64,000 bases of DNA from Beroe forskalii. Lineage: Eukaryota > Ctenophora > Nuda > Beroida > Beroidae. The position numbers and the translations under genes were made by a program. The notes beneath the pieces were generated by a model. That model did no database searches. It was not told the DNA's origin and saw only the letters and a list, made by a program, of their open reading frames with translations. Below are positions 26,131 to 37,608 of this stretch, in pieces (position 1 is the stretch's first letter; the number at the start of each line of letters is the position of its first letter). The stretch spans positions 1 through 64,000 of the forward strand of contig WFMF01000472.1 in NCBI GenBank assembly GCA_011033025.1, given 5' to 3'.

Positions 26131-27265
26131 ACCAATTTCTCAACAGTCAATCACAAAATCAGCAAATCGGTGGTGATTTCATACGGTCATACCGCATGAA
26201 AAGGGAACGAAGTAGAAAACAAGGTACTCAGAGGTTTAACAGGAGCTGTCCAGATAACGGGATAAAAACCCGTTGTAGATTCAACATAATATGTAATTGT
26301 AAAAACCGACACTGATAATTCTATAATTATGGGCATACCCTTATGATGAGAAGGTCAGAGACGAATTTATCACCCGGTGACATTATGAAGCACTATTAAG
26401 TACTGAAGAAGTTTTACAACCATCACTAATTTCTTGCATATCTGCTCTAGTCCTTATAGTTATAGATTGTATGGTCTTATGGTTTGAGTATTCAGGAATT
26501 ATATAAGAAACGCAGTTTTTAAACAGGAACGTACAGACAACGCTGAGCCAGAAGCAGATACCTTAAAAGCATGAATAATGAAAACGATCAGTAATATCGG
26601 TCGGACATACGCATTTAGACTGTATAAATAGTACATAAATAGTACATTTGTCTACTATAGTACTTCCGGTCAAATATCTATCAAACAAAAAGCTGCCGCG
26701 ATTTTGGACAATTTGACTGTCGGTTACATACTTCAATCATATGCCATGCACACCAAAACCATGACCTAATTGGCATCACTGTCCTGTGTTCTAGACCTCT
26801 ATAGTCATGGGTGTAAACTGCATTAGTTCTGCCTTCCGAGCTAAGGACTCAGGAATTTATGCTTCGATGGAATTTGATGAAATCTGGAACATGAGCCATG
26901 AAAATAATGATAAGTTAATGCGTTATACTGAAGTGTGTGAAATACGGCTGAAGTCAAAGTGAAAAGAAATAAAGAGAAAAGTCTGGGCACACGAACAGTT
27001 CAGTGATAATTGATCATTGAAGGCAACATCGAAATCACGACGCGTAACCAATCAGCAAATATTTGAAATGGCACGTTTTCCGGTTTTCGTACATGGCGCC
27101 ATGCAGCGCGCACGGTATAATGTTTGTATGTGCGCGCTGAGTTGTGACTGTGAGAACATGATAAAAAGGCGGGAAGGCCGCCGACCGCGCGGCGTTGATT
27201 TGATTTTGAGATTTTCATTTATAAACCATTCTTCTTTCTTTTTTTTTAAATTATTTTCATTTCAG

Positions 27266-30183
27266 CAAGGACGATTCGGGGTCAAAACAGGCAAAAGTTG
27301 ACGAAACTGAATGTCGCTGTCCCGCTAAAGATACATCAAGCGCCAATGAAAATATCATCATCAGTATCGGTGCAAATTTAATCCAAGATGGTGATTCGGC
27401 CATTCCATTGACGGCTATTTCAAGTTCAAGTTCTCCAGCGATCGATCCAGTTGTTCAAGTTGAGACTGTGGACAGTATTTGTGAGGAAATAGCAAGAGCT
27501 GAAGCGAATAACGGAATTGTAGCCACGGCTGATACTGCAACGACGGAAAATAGCACGATGATGAAATATGTGGAAAATGATTCAACCGTTTTCACTGTGG
27601 AAAAGATTCTTAAAAAGAGAAAGAAACATGGCTCAATTGAGTTCCTGGTGAAATGGAAGAACTACGCTCAGAGGTAAGTAAAAGGGGGAACGGTCAATTC
27701 ATCTCATCCTCACGACACTTCATCTCACGACACTTTATTTCGCAATATAAATATTCAACTCTACTGTCTACGCAAAGGTTAGGGTCTGGGTTAGGGTTAG
27801 GGTTCGGGTATGGGTTAGATTTAGTGTTCCGGTTACGGTTAGGGTTATGGTTAGGGTCAGGACAGGGCCGAGATGAATTAGTGTAGGGGTGTCACAACGC
27901 GTACTTGCGCACAAAGTACTAGCACGAAATTACGATAAAAAGTGTAACACAGTTTTTTGCACTATAAATGCCATAACTCAAAAAATATAATGTCTTTCCG
28001 TCTGAAATTCGGCTATGTGCTGAAGAACTCATAGGAGCAGAGAACTGACAATGTTATTTTGAAAAATTTTGCTCCCAACGGAAGTTATGGCAAAAAACGA
28101 CATAAAATTACAAAAATGGCCAAGAATGACACAAAAATGCTCATATATCGTTTACTCTACCGATTTTCAAAATTCTGTTTCGACAGTTCTCTTACCATCC
28201 TTGTTTTCCACCTTTTCAGAAGTTTCAGCCAGATCCAACCTCAGTAGATATGCAAATAAAATTTGGCCAAAACCCATTTTTCCACTAAAACACGCGAAAC
28301 TGAGAAAATATGCCAAAACAACGAAACTAATCAGCGCGCACGTGCTACGTTTCAACATTTATAATTGCGCGCACCGTGGGAATGCACGGGGGCGCTTGCG
28401 CGCTATTAAACAGTCTTTTCAGATTTGTTCTACGTCTATCCTGAGCCGAGTTATGGACAAAATACGTCCGAATTTTGACCAGTTGACTTTGAAAATTGAT
28501 AACTCTTCTTCCACATAATGTATTGCCCTGAAAGTTTCGAAGAACGTAAGAGGAATGATCAAGCTTTGATTTCCATGTTTTATCTTGTAGTTTGAGCGAT
28601 GATTTTTTATTTAATCGCGATTTTTGTGAGGACGATTGATGTTCGTAATTTCAAGCGAAATTTCGGCGTTGCACATTTTGAGCGCGGCTCCTTGCCCACG
28701 TGCAGCCTATAACTCTCTCAAATTATCGAAAAAACCAATAAAACTTAGTTTGTTTGAAAGAACTCATCGTGCTGATCATTTTGGTACCATTTTTGTGGGG
28801 AATCGTCCAAGTTGATTTTTCATGTGACCCCCCTAGTTAGTGTCCTGAGATGAAATATCGTGAGATGAAATGTCGTACACCCTGACTCAGTAAAAGTTAG
28901 CTGTCAACTGTCATATTTAATTTCAATGACAGTTGCCTTTATGTATTAATTTAATTTACCACTATATTGAATCTCGCTATTGAAACTCAGCGGATTGTCG
29001 ATACAGTAATATTTGTTCTGTATTGCAGGTGGAATACTTGGGAGCCCGAGGAGAACATTCTAGACCGGGATCTTATAGCAGCGTTTGAAGGGAGTAGTCC
29101 AGATATGAGAACACTGAGACGGAAACAGAGGCTAGGAAACCATGCTGGAACAGGGAATATTAATAAAGATCTAAACGGGGAAGTTACGGTATGTCTGCAG
29201 ATCTTAAAGTTAAACATATTGGAGTGAAGATCTTTAAGTTCCTCATCGCATGATATCGATCTAGAGCAGCCAAATTTGAAATTCAATTAATTTGGCTATC
29301 AAATCAAAATTTAAATACTATTAGGCACCTTAAATCGCAAAGATTCATGCTTCCAGTTCCATAAAATCGAATTTAAATACAGCCACTTGTACTTGTAGTT
29401 GCTTAGTTGTTCAGAGCAACTATTTCAAACCAATATCTCAATATATCTTCAGGCAGCATCTATTAGGTGCAGTCAGGCAGAAGCAGCAAAATTGTGTAAC
29501 GGGCAACCACCACCTGAATTCTGGGTTGAGCCAATACAATCAGACAGCACCAATGGGGCTGAGCCTGTTCACAAGGCAAAAAGAAAGGTATATTAATATT
29601 ATTTTTGTATCTGTCGATGGACAGTTAGGCCGGTCGGTTACCGTCAATTATAACGGAAGGTTGCCGTCCACGGACAGTTACCGGTCAATCACTTATTAAA
29701 TGACCGGTAACCGACCAGTAGCTCTCCGTTGGCTGCGGTACCGTTAAAAGTGACCGATAACTGTCCCGGTTCGTCCGTTAAGTGTCTGTCAACCGACCAG
29801 CAACTGTCCGTGGGCGATAACCGACCGTTTACCGACCAGTATAACTGTCCGTCGACAGATTACCCAGTTGCCGCTACGAAATTTAAATTAAATCTCATTT
29901 TTAGCAATTCCAATTTTATTTTTTGTTCACACTCTACAAGTACATCGTATATTTTGAGGAAAATATAAAGTTATCCTAAAAATTCATCTAGAGGACGGAC
30001 GTGCAGGTGAACCAAGTCAGGGGAATTTCCATCCATCAGTACCGGTACGGTCTGGAACCACTGACACTTGACCTGAAGTCCTTCATTCGGCCACCAACAT
30101 TCGACATATCAAAGAGACCTATTTCAGACTTTGTCTTTCACATCGAAGGTGAATTTTCGATCACGATTTGCCGCGTAACATAG
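27266..30183 (+). CDS. Polycomb/CBX-type chromodomain exons, possibly the 3' part of the zinc-finger gene
   Basis: Exons are 27266-27673, 29029-29188, 29453-29587 and, less surely, 29992-30183. The chromodomain spans the first junction: FTVEKILKKRKKHG..FLVKWKNY then WNTWEPEENILD and LIAAFE. The methyl-lysine cage would be F, W and Y, and the NTWEPE..NILD ending is typical of Polycomb/CBX proteins, which read H3K27me3 in PRC1. The first exon opens one base into a codon, so it needs an upstream exon ending in phase 2. The zinc-finger exon ending at 25087 fits exactly, which would give a 470-residue protein. The last exon begins TDVQVNQVRGISI, faintly like the C-terminal Polycomb box, but its acceptor is weak. 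An independent first exon that I missed remains possible. Confidence 0.75.
27700..28885. mobile_element. Intronic inverted-repeat element containing a telomere-like tract
   Basis: The left end (27710-27740) has TCACGACACTTCATCTCACG and the right end (28840-28880) has the reverse form, TGAGATGAAATATCGTGAG. The element sits wholly in the intron between the two chromodomain exons. At 27778-27870 it holds degenerate TTAGGG repeats (GGGTTAGGGTTAGGGTT). The interior has no transposase. The ends resemble those of the element at 15890-16060. Exact borders and a target-site duplication were not resolved. Confidence 0.55.
29615..29880. repeat. Short degenerate repeats of ACCGACCAG / AACTGTCCG
   Basis: An intronic stretch in which the words GACCGGTAACCGACC, ACCGACCAG and AACTGTCC(G) recur several times, along with reverse-strand forms (GGTCGGTTACCGTC). 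It looks like a decayed minisatellite or foldback. No regular period was fixed. Confidence 0.6.
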
Positions 30184-33100
30184 CTATTTTTTACAAATAT
30201 AATAATGCAATGATTCTGTGGGGAATTCTGCTCAATTACAATACGCTAATTTTGATTTATGTTGAAGTGATTTTGCCATTGATTTTGATTAGAAAATATG
30301 GGGACCAATATAATATAGATTCACCAAATTATGGATAACACCTGCAGATAAATGGAAAGTGAAGAGGGTAAAAGAAACCCGAGTGGAAGCTAACGGGAAG
30401 ACAATAACGATACAGGAGAGCAAGTCTCCAGATCATTTCTTCCAGTATTCCAGGAGGAAGATAAGGAACAAACGATGAAAGTGCAGGACTTTTTGTGATG
30501 GATTGACCATTTGATGTTCCACGATTTAAAATTTTAACAATTTCGTCGTTCAGATCCAGTTTGATAGACAAAGATTCTATCCAGGTTAATCGCATTTGAA
30601 TTAAAAAATGTCTGAAGCAGCAGATGAATCACATTGAACTGCATGGAATACACGTTTTGAGGGCAGAATAATATGACAAAGCATGTGCCTGCAGATGGAT
30701 CAATCAAAGTAGGGATCAATATGATTATTATCGACACTCAAACAGAAAAATTGCGCGTCTGACTCTTTGAAAGAGAAATTTTGCTGTTCGGGCGAAAGCA
30801 AAATTGCTCGTCTTTATTGATCTTTAGTTATTTGATTGATCCATCTGCGCACTGCACATATATTACGTAATATGGGTAATGAACCAGAGCATTATTAGTA
30901 TTACAAGCTTTTCATAACACAGTACCCAGTGACTATTTTATGACTGAAAATGTGGGATGTGCCATTTTCTGAACCATTTCTATTTTCAAATAAATGTATC
31001 ATTTTGAGTTCATGATATCTTGCTACCTTGCAAGTATACCTTAACGTATATGAAAATAAAGTGGTAGGCAATGTAACACCAATTTTTTAGAATGTCAGAA
31101 ATATTCGAAACATCATTGATTTGATTTTACAGAAATAATGAAATAATATAGATTCTTACATGAACATTTCAAAGTCTGAGTTAAATATAATGCTTAACCG
31201 CCTAATCTATAGGCTACTTATGTAATTATGGGAAGAATATCATTATCATGTTCTTTGACTTTATTAAAAATTCAAATCTCTCCCAATGAAGAAAAGTCAC
31301 AAGAAGAAAATGAGGAACTTATTCTTTAAAAATGTGACAAACTGACAATCTTACTCATAGAACTAATCGTAAAGAACTACAATAATGGCCACAACTATTG
31401 CACATATTTGGCCATAACATGAATTTTGTACTGCAAAAAAGTGTCACGGTTTCTCGGAAAGAAATATAGAAAAGTGAAAAAGAAAATTCTTACAAAAAAC
31501 CTAGAATAATTAATCTGAACACGACAATACATTTTTCACAACACACTGATGAGACTCACCGTAAGGGCAAACGGAGAGACAAAGGTCGCATAAATTTTAA
31601 ACCTGATCACAGGAAACGAAGCCTACAGAAAAATTAGCATACATATCAATGCTGTATAAAATTAAGCCCTTTTTAGATCTATTACTTAATATAGTAAGGT
31701 GTTTTTATTGACGATGGATAAAATTATAGTAAGACACTGTAATTGCCCAGTGAAGGCCCTTTTTGATTGTGCTTAATTAAATGCAAACTTAATTTCCTGT
31801 AATAAAACTGGAGTCAAGAAAAATATTAATATCTGGGTCTGCTTGCAAATGAGTCTGATCAAATTCATTCAGTGCACCAAATAGCACTATGACAAAATTA
31901 AAATACGAAACACGAAAGTTAGCTGTTATAAGGAACTAAAACTATTCATGCCAAGATGATTATTAATTTAAAGCATTTTAAGTTTGATTTTGAATGTGAA
32001 AATTGCACAAACGGAGATGTTGCCAAACACAAGGAAATTTATTGCCACTATGCCAACGTTATGATTATGAATTATTAATATTTATACTTAAAAAGTTACC
32101 ACAAATATTTTTCATACATATCAGATCAACATTTTTGGCCTTAATTTTTTGAATATCTTGACTCTGGTGGTAAGGCACTCAATTTCAGGCCATGCGCGGC
32201 ACAATTATACGCCGCGCATGGGTACTTTTGGAGGCGCAGGCCAGCAGCGTACTACACCGCGCATGGAGACGTCTAGACACCACTGGCACAGTGTTGTCTA
32301 TGAAGTAGGACTGACTGACTGAGACCCAAATATTGGATATGATAACTTAAAAGTCATAATGATCATCTGCATAAGCACTCATAACATTCTTAAATATTCA
32401 TCACACTGCTGATTTACTTGATTTCAAATTCAAGATAGGCCAAAATATAAATAGACCACAAAGCCATATAATAATATGATAATCATAATGGTGTGTCATG
32501 AAAAGGCGAACGCCAAACTTATTACGTCAATGTAAGTAAATCTCAGGAAAAATTGAACTATGGATGATCTTTCGAGAGCAAACTTTGCACACAAATAATA
32601 TCGTACAAATTGTAGTTGTATGAAATCCTGAGCTATGCACGAATGTGTTCTGTTTAAATCAGTCATCTTCAAGAGCAAGCAGTTTTAATGCCTCACACAA
32701 CAGTATCACAATTATGGCACCAAGTTGCTCTGTCAACACCTATACCGCAGTTAAATACCGTTTTAGAGGCATATATCCAATAAAAATACTGAGTAAAGCC
32801 AGTTTTGAATTTAAACACTGTAGTTACGCACGATTAATTATACTGCATAGTTGGCAGTAATCATCATTTACTATCCGTGTTTAAAATGACCATACGGGCA
32901 TATCATTATGAGTAAGACAACGTAAAACTACGAAGTTCGTTGAAACCCTTTGCACAGTGAATGAAACGCACAATCACGTATCGAAACCGATGGTGATGCA
33001 GGATATTTCCTTGAGTTTGAACTAGTGAAGCCAATTATATGAAGTAAAAATTCTGTCGGTGCATATTAAAATTTTGTTATTGAATAATCTATTCAATTAG

Positions 33101-33907
33101 AGTCGATACAGAGATGTTGCAACCACAACAAAATACTGGGCACGAATCCGATACTTTAGCTTAGATCATAAAATGAGTCACACAACTGATATATGCGTAC
33201 GAGTGAGAAATTTCAATAGGTAAGGACTCAACCATTGTAAAATAGGTGTAGCAGGTGCTTGTGAAAAATATTAGACCTTATACGTATAGTAAGTCAGAAC
33301 CAATTGGTGAAGGTAAGAGCTCAAGGTTATAAGCATTAAGCATCTCTTTTGTTTCCGCCGTACGAATGCATCGAAACAATAACATGCTATTCTCTCACGG
33401 CTCATCATTTGAAAAGAAATTTCAATCGCAAGGTAAGTACATACTATTATAACCTTTCGCCCTTCTCAGTTGCTAGATGACGTAAAATAAGAAAGAATGA
33501 TAATTTTCGTAACTATTTTCGCGCTCCACAAATCATAATAATGCCATATGGGTCAGAATGAGCTAAGAGTAAGAATTAAATGATTTGAGAATATTAAATG
33601 TTAATTTTGCTCCTCAAAGGTTCATGGTAACTCTGCAATAATCAATTATTAGCTCATGCGCTACGCATCGTGAGCTGAAATAGATCACACCCACAATCAC
33701 ATTTCTCTGGCGGCGGCACAAATACAGGCTACAGTTCTCAGTTCACACCATCTCGAGCTGTGCATAGCCACTTACCATCAATTACATGAAAAAACTGGGT
33801 CAAATCTGTTAAAAACGCTGGAAATCAACGCCAAGATGAGCGTGCGCGCGCCACTCACAGTCCTCTGCAGTCTGAATTACACGTGCGCAGCGCGCGCGAC
33901 TCCTGGA
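30184..33907. other. Intergenic stretch, no gene seen
   Basis: AT-rich sequence between the chromodomain exons and the 3' end of the IRAG-like gene. An 18-bp inverted pair, GCAGATGGATCAATCAAA at 30690 and its complement at 30831, may mark a small foldback. Near 32186-32265 the word CCGCGCATG recurs in both orientations. Nothing else is supported. Confidence 0.4.
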
Positions 33908-36900
33908 TCACACGAGTGGTTTGTCCCGGTCTGGCACGTTGAGGAACTGCGAGGTGATGAATTCCTGGAGAGAAATGTAGCCCGTTCCGAGGGTGTAGCC
34001 CGAGTGTTCGGGGAGGGGCACGGTGATCAGGAGGAGGAAGAGAACGAAGAGGTTGATGAACACCGTACAGAAGATGGTACGGAGCGTGGCGGCGGGCGTG
34101 GCGGCGCCACCGTAGAACAGGTGGTTCGAGTGCTTCTTATAGAACGCCACCTCACGCTCCAACTTCGAGGCTCTGGGGATAGGAAATATTGGTCAGATGG
34201 AGGAGAAGTGGTGAGGATTGAGGAGGTTTCGGGGGGGGGGCAGGGATATGTGAAACAGATAAGTGGGTCAGGCAGAGAGGGAGGTGTTAACTGTTGAAAC
34301 AGATAAGTGGGTCAGGCAGAGAGAAAGATGTAAACTGTTAAGGCAGTTAAGATGAGCTTGGTTAAGGCATTTAAGGTTTCCATGGGTCAGGTGGAGGTGA
34401 TATAATGACACGAGGAGGTGGGTAGGGTATGGAAAAGGATTGGGTTGAGAGGTGAAATAAAAATTATTCCCTTTTTGAGTTGCCGATTATCTCGAGATAC
34501 CAATCGACCAAATAGTCCACATTCAATTCGATATTCGCTGAATATCTTCTATCTAATGGGTTCTGAATACATGCAACTTTCAAGAATTGCGATGGTATGT
34601 TATTCTCTTCACAATTACTCATCACAATAGCTGATAATTTATATGCAACTCAAATGACCATAAAAAGGATAGAAAAAGTCCCCAAACTATCACGCAATAA
34701 ATAATGCTTTAAGACTTCATCCACAGCAAGAAAAATGCAAGCCATTTATTCACTCTCATATCTGACCCATTCAGTGACCAGTGCGACACGAATGTATAAA
34801 AAGCATAAGCTATGTTGCTTTCGGTTCCAAAAGAAATCCCAACTCGCATCGAAGTTGATTCAGTTCTTCCCTGTTTGTTTATGTGTCAATAATAGTATAC
34901 AGCAGACGGTTTTCGGCAGCAATCGATCACGAAGTCATGCGATAAATGAAGGACGTATTTTCACCATGGCCATGACTACCATCTTACAACTTTATAGTAT
35001 GGTCCTGGTCACTTTGAAGTTGTGGTAGGATAGTGGAATAGTTCATACCCCACCTACCCAATCCCTATATTAGAATATTGGACTTATTGAAAAGCAACAA
35101 TGTCCACCTTAATCAAATGCCACTTTCCAACTCACCTCTTGTTGAGATTGTCTACAGTTTCATCACAAGTACGTTGCTCCTTCTTGATGTTATCGAAGGT
35201 GTCATGGAGCCCGGAGCTGAGGCCTCCTCGGAAGCCCTCCTTGTAAAGAGCTTCCTTGTCTGCCCCCAGGGACTCGACCGTCTTCATCCTCTGCATCATC
35301 TCGGTGGCCCTCCTGTTCGCCAGATCAGGTTCCGCTGGGGTCTTCACCATCAGGTTCTTAACAACTCCTGGAAGTTTTAGATTAGATTTATACACTGTTT
35401 CAATCATAAGAATAATTGGTTAAGTACAGCACTGCAGATTGATCAAAATCAAGATAATTAAAAATAATTTCATAATCAAATTCGCCCTGTTAATATACTG
35501 ACCAGCGAAAGAAGAGAAGACACTGCTGTGCTCTGAAGCTTGCATTTGCTTCTGCTTCTCCTCATCCTTCCTCATCGCTGCAGCGACTGCTAGAGTCTTC
35601 TTACGAACCTAAGGCGGATTCATCATTGATATCATGATTTATGAAGGTATTAGAGCGGCAGGTCAATGTTTTGGCGTGGCTTATCACAGAAGACATACCA
35701 TGATTCGAAATGCAGAGTTTTTGAAAATTCAAATAACAATATATCGTCCGGTAACCGTAAGAAAATCAAAATCATATCATTTCAGAATGATTTCAGGTGA
35801 AACTCTGATTATACAAGTTCAACTCACAGCAGCTCTGTCGACATCCTTCTTGGGCATACCCAGGTCAGCGTTCTGATTGCAGAGTGCCAGAGCAGCTTGG
35901 AGGGCTTTCTTGGTGTGGAATATGTGTGCCACCATCACCTGGGATTATTGAGAATTAGATGAGACTCAGGCACAGTCAATGATAGGGACACTTATTCTCA
36001 AGTTTTTATTCAGTAAGTGTTGTTAATCTTGAGGAATTCTACTCCAGACAGGAGACCAGACACGGAAGGTTTCAGGGTAATTTGACCAAGTCTTCCTTAA
36101 ATCTCTCAACCCATCGATAAAAGTTCTCTTACCTCGAAGTTCCTGATGTGTTTCTCCTCCTGCTGACACCGGCCAGTAGCGAATGACGATCCCGTGAGGG
36201 TCTCCATGGTCTCGGGGAGGAGCGTGAGGGTCTTGTAGACCTCCTCTATCTTCTCCTTCTTCTCCTCCGGGAGTACCCCGCTCTTCAGCATCATCAGCTG
36301 GTCCTTTATCCGGTCAATCCTGGGGGAGGGAACATTAGAGGAATATATTCATCAGATGGGCTTGCATCATATCAATTTGTTAAATCATTGATTGGATAAT
36401 AATATATGCAAATTGAGGTCTCAGTTCTGTACTTACTCAGTTTGGAAGTTGGTCGATGCTTTCTGGACAGCCCGATCGTGCATGCCGAGTCGCTTGTGCA
36501 GGGTGAAGGTATCGTTCTCGAAGGACAGCATGATGGCCTGGAACTCTCCCTCTATGCTGCGTTTACTGAGGGTGGCCACATCCGTTGTGAACTGGTACTC
36601 CGAGCTGATGTCCTCCTTCTCTGCAGCTGCTGCTATTGTGTCCTCCAGGATACCTGCTGCTGGGTGCCAGGGCATATGTCAGTGTGTGTGTAGGGGTAAC
36701 ATGTTGGGGTGTTGTGTGTTCGAGAAATGACAAACTCTCTGATATTACCGAGTCGCGCAGCGCCTTGTATGTAAGTATGTACGTTTTCTACAGTGAAAAT
36801 GGCGGTCGTGGAAACTGGAAATTTCAAAAGGCGTTCTCAGAACTCGTGACACCTACTTGAAAAAGATAATCTGTGGAAACAAAGACGGAAGGGAACACTC

Positions 36901-37608
36901 AGATCACATAGCCAGGTGTCCTGCTTCAGCCAGAGCGTTTTAATGTCGACGGTTTATTTTCAGACAAAATTATTTTGCTAGTACTATCACTTGCTGTGCG
37001 ATTATCGGCGTTAAAATAAATTCTACGTATCTTTTGTCAATATGAACAATCAAATATGGGAGTTACGCATTAAACTCATCAATAAACCGCTACATCTTTC
37101 CAAAAATTCTAGGTGGTTGAGTTTCCATTCATAGCACCGCAGACAGTATTATCTTATGAAAACCATTCTATAGTTGCCGAACAAATCCCCCGCATAATAA
37201 AACCACACAGCACACAAAATTACTAAAATGAGCCGACGATAAGTGAATAATGAACAACAAACGTAGCAATATTATGAGCAACAATATTAGTAACATTAGT
37301 AATATCATCAAAAGAAACGCTACGCAGTGGAATATCCGCGCTACGAACCTATGGTGGCAGTGTCCTTGTTGACGCCAGCAGAGGAGGCCGATGTGGCAGT
37401 GTTCGTTGTCGGCACTGCCACAGTAGTTGTGGGACCCACGGGAGAGGTGGCAGCTGCAGGGAACCTCGGACTCTTGGGACTGCCCGTTTTGAGGGTCCCA
37501 TTGGAGACCACCTCCGAGTTGTACGAACCACTCTCCTCAAAACAGGAGGCCCGGGCCAGGTTACCCTTCATCCCCTCGACCGGCAGGTCGGTTTGTACCT
37601 CAACTGAT
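33908..37608 (-). other. C-terminal MRVI1 domain and tail anchor of the IRAG-like protein
   Basis: These seven exons encode the conserved part. The segment SIEGEFQAIMLSFENDTFTL with HKRL resembles the MRVI1-family core (an F..L.LSF..D..TL..RL pattern). It is followed by RIDRIKDQ and by FEVMVAHIFHTKKAL, which parallel conserved IRAG/LRMP stretches as I recall them. A coiled coil (SKLEREVAFYKKHS) then leads to one hydrophobic helix, TVFINLFVLFLLLITV, about 40 residues before the stop, as in a tail-anchored protein. The product ends DRDKPLV. LRMP ends in a KASH-like PPPx, so the tail here is similar but not identical. A Ser/Thr/Ala-rich linker (exon 37608-37349) precedes the domain. Confidence 0.75.

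Noticed and set aside
27779..27870. A true telomere or chromosome end
   Set aside because: The repeats are few and degenerate and lie inside an intron bracketed by inverted repeats.
33836..34297. A 153-codon plus-strand frame
   Set aside because: It is the antisense of the last exon of the IRAG-like gene.
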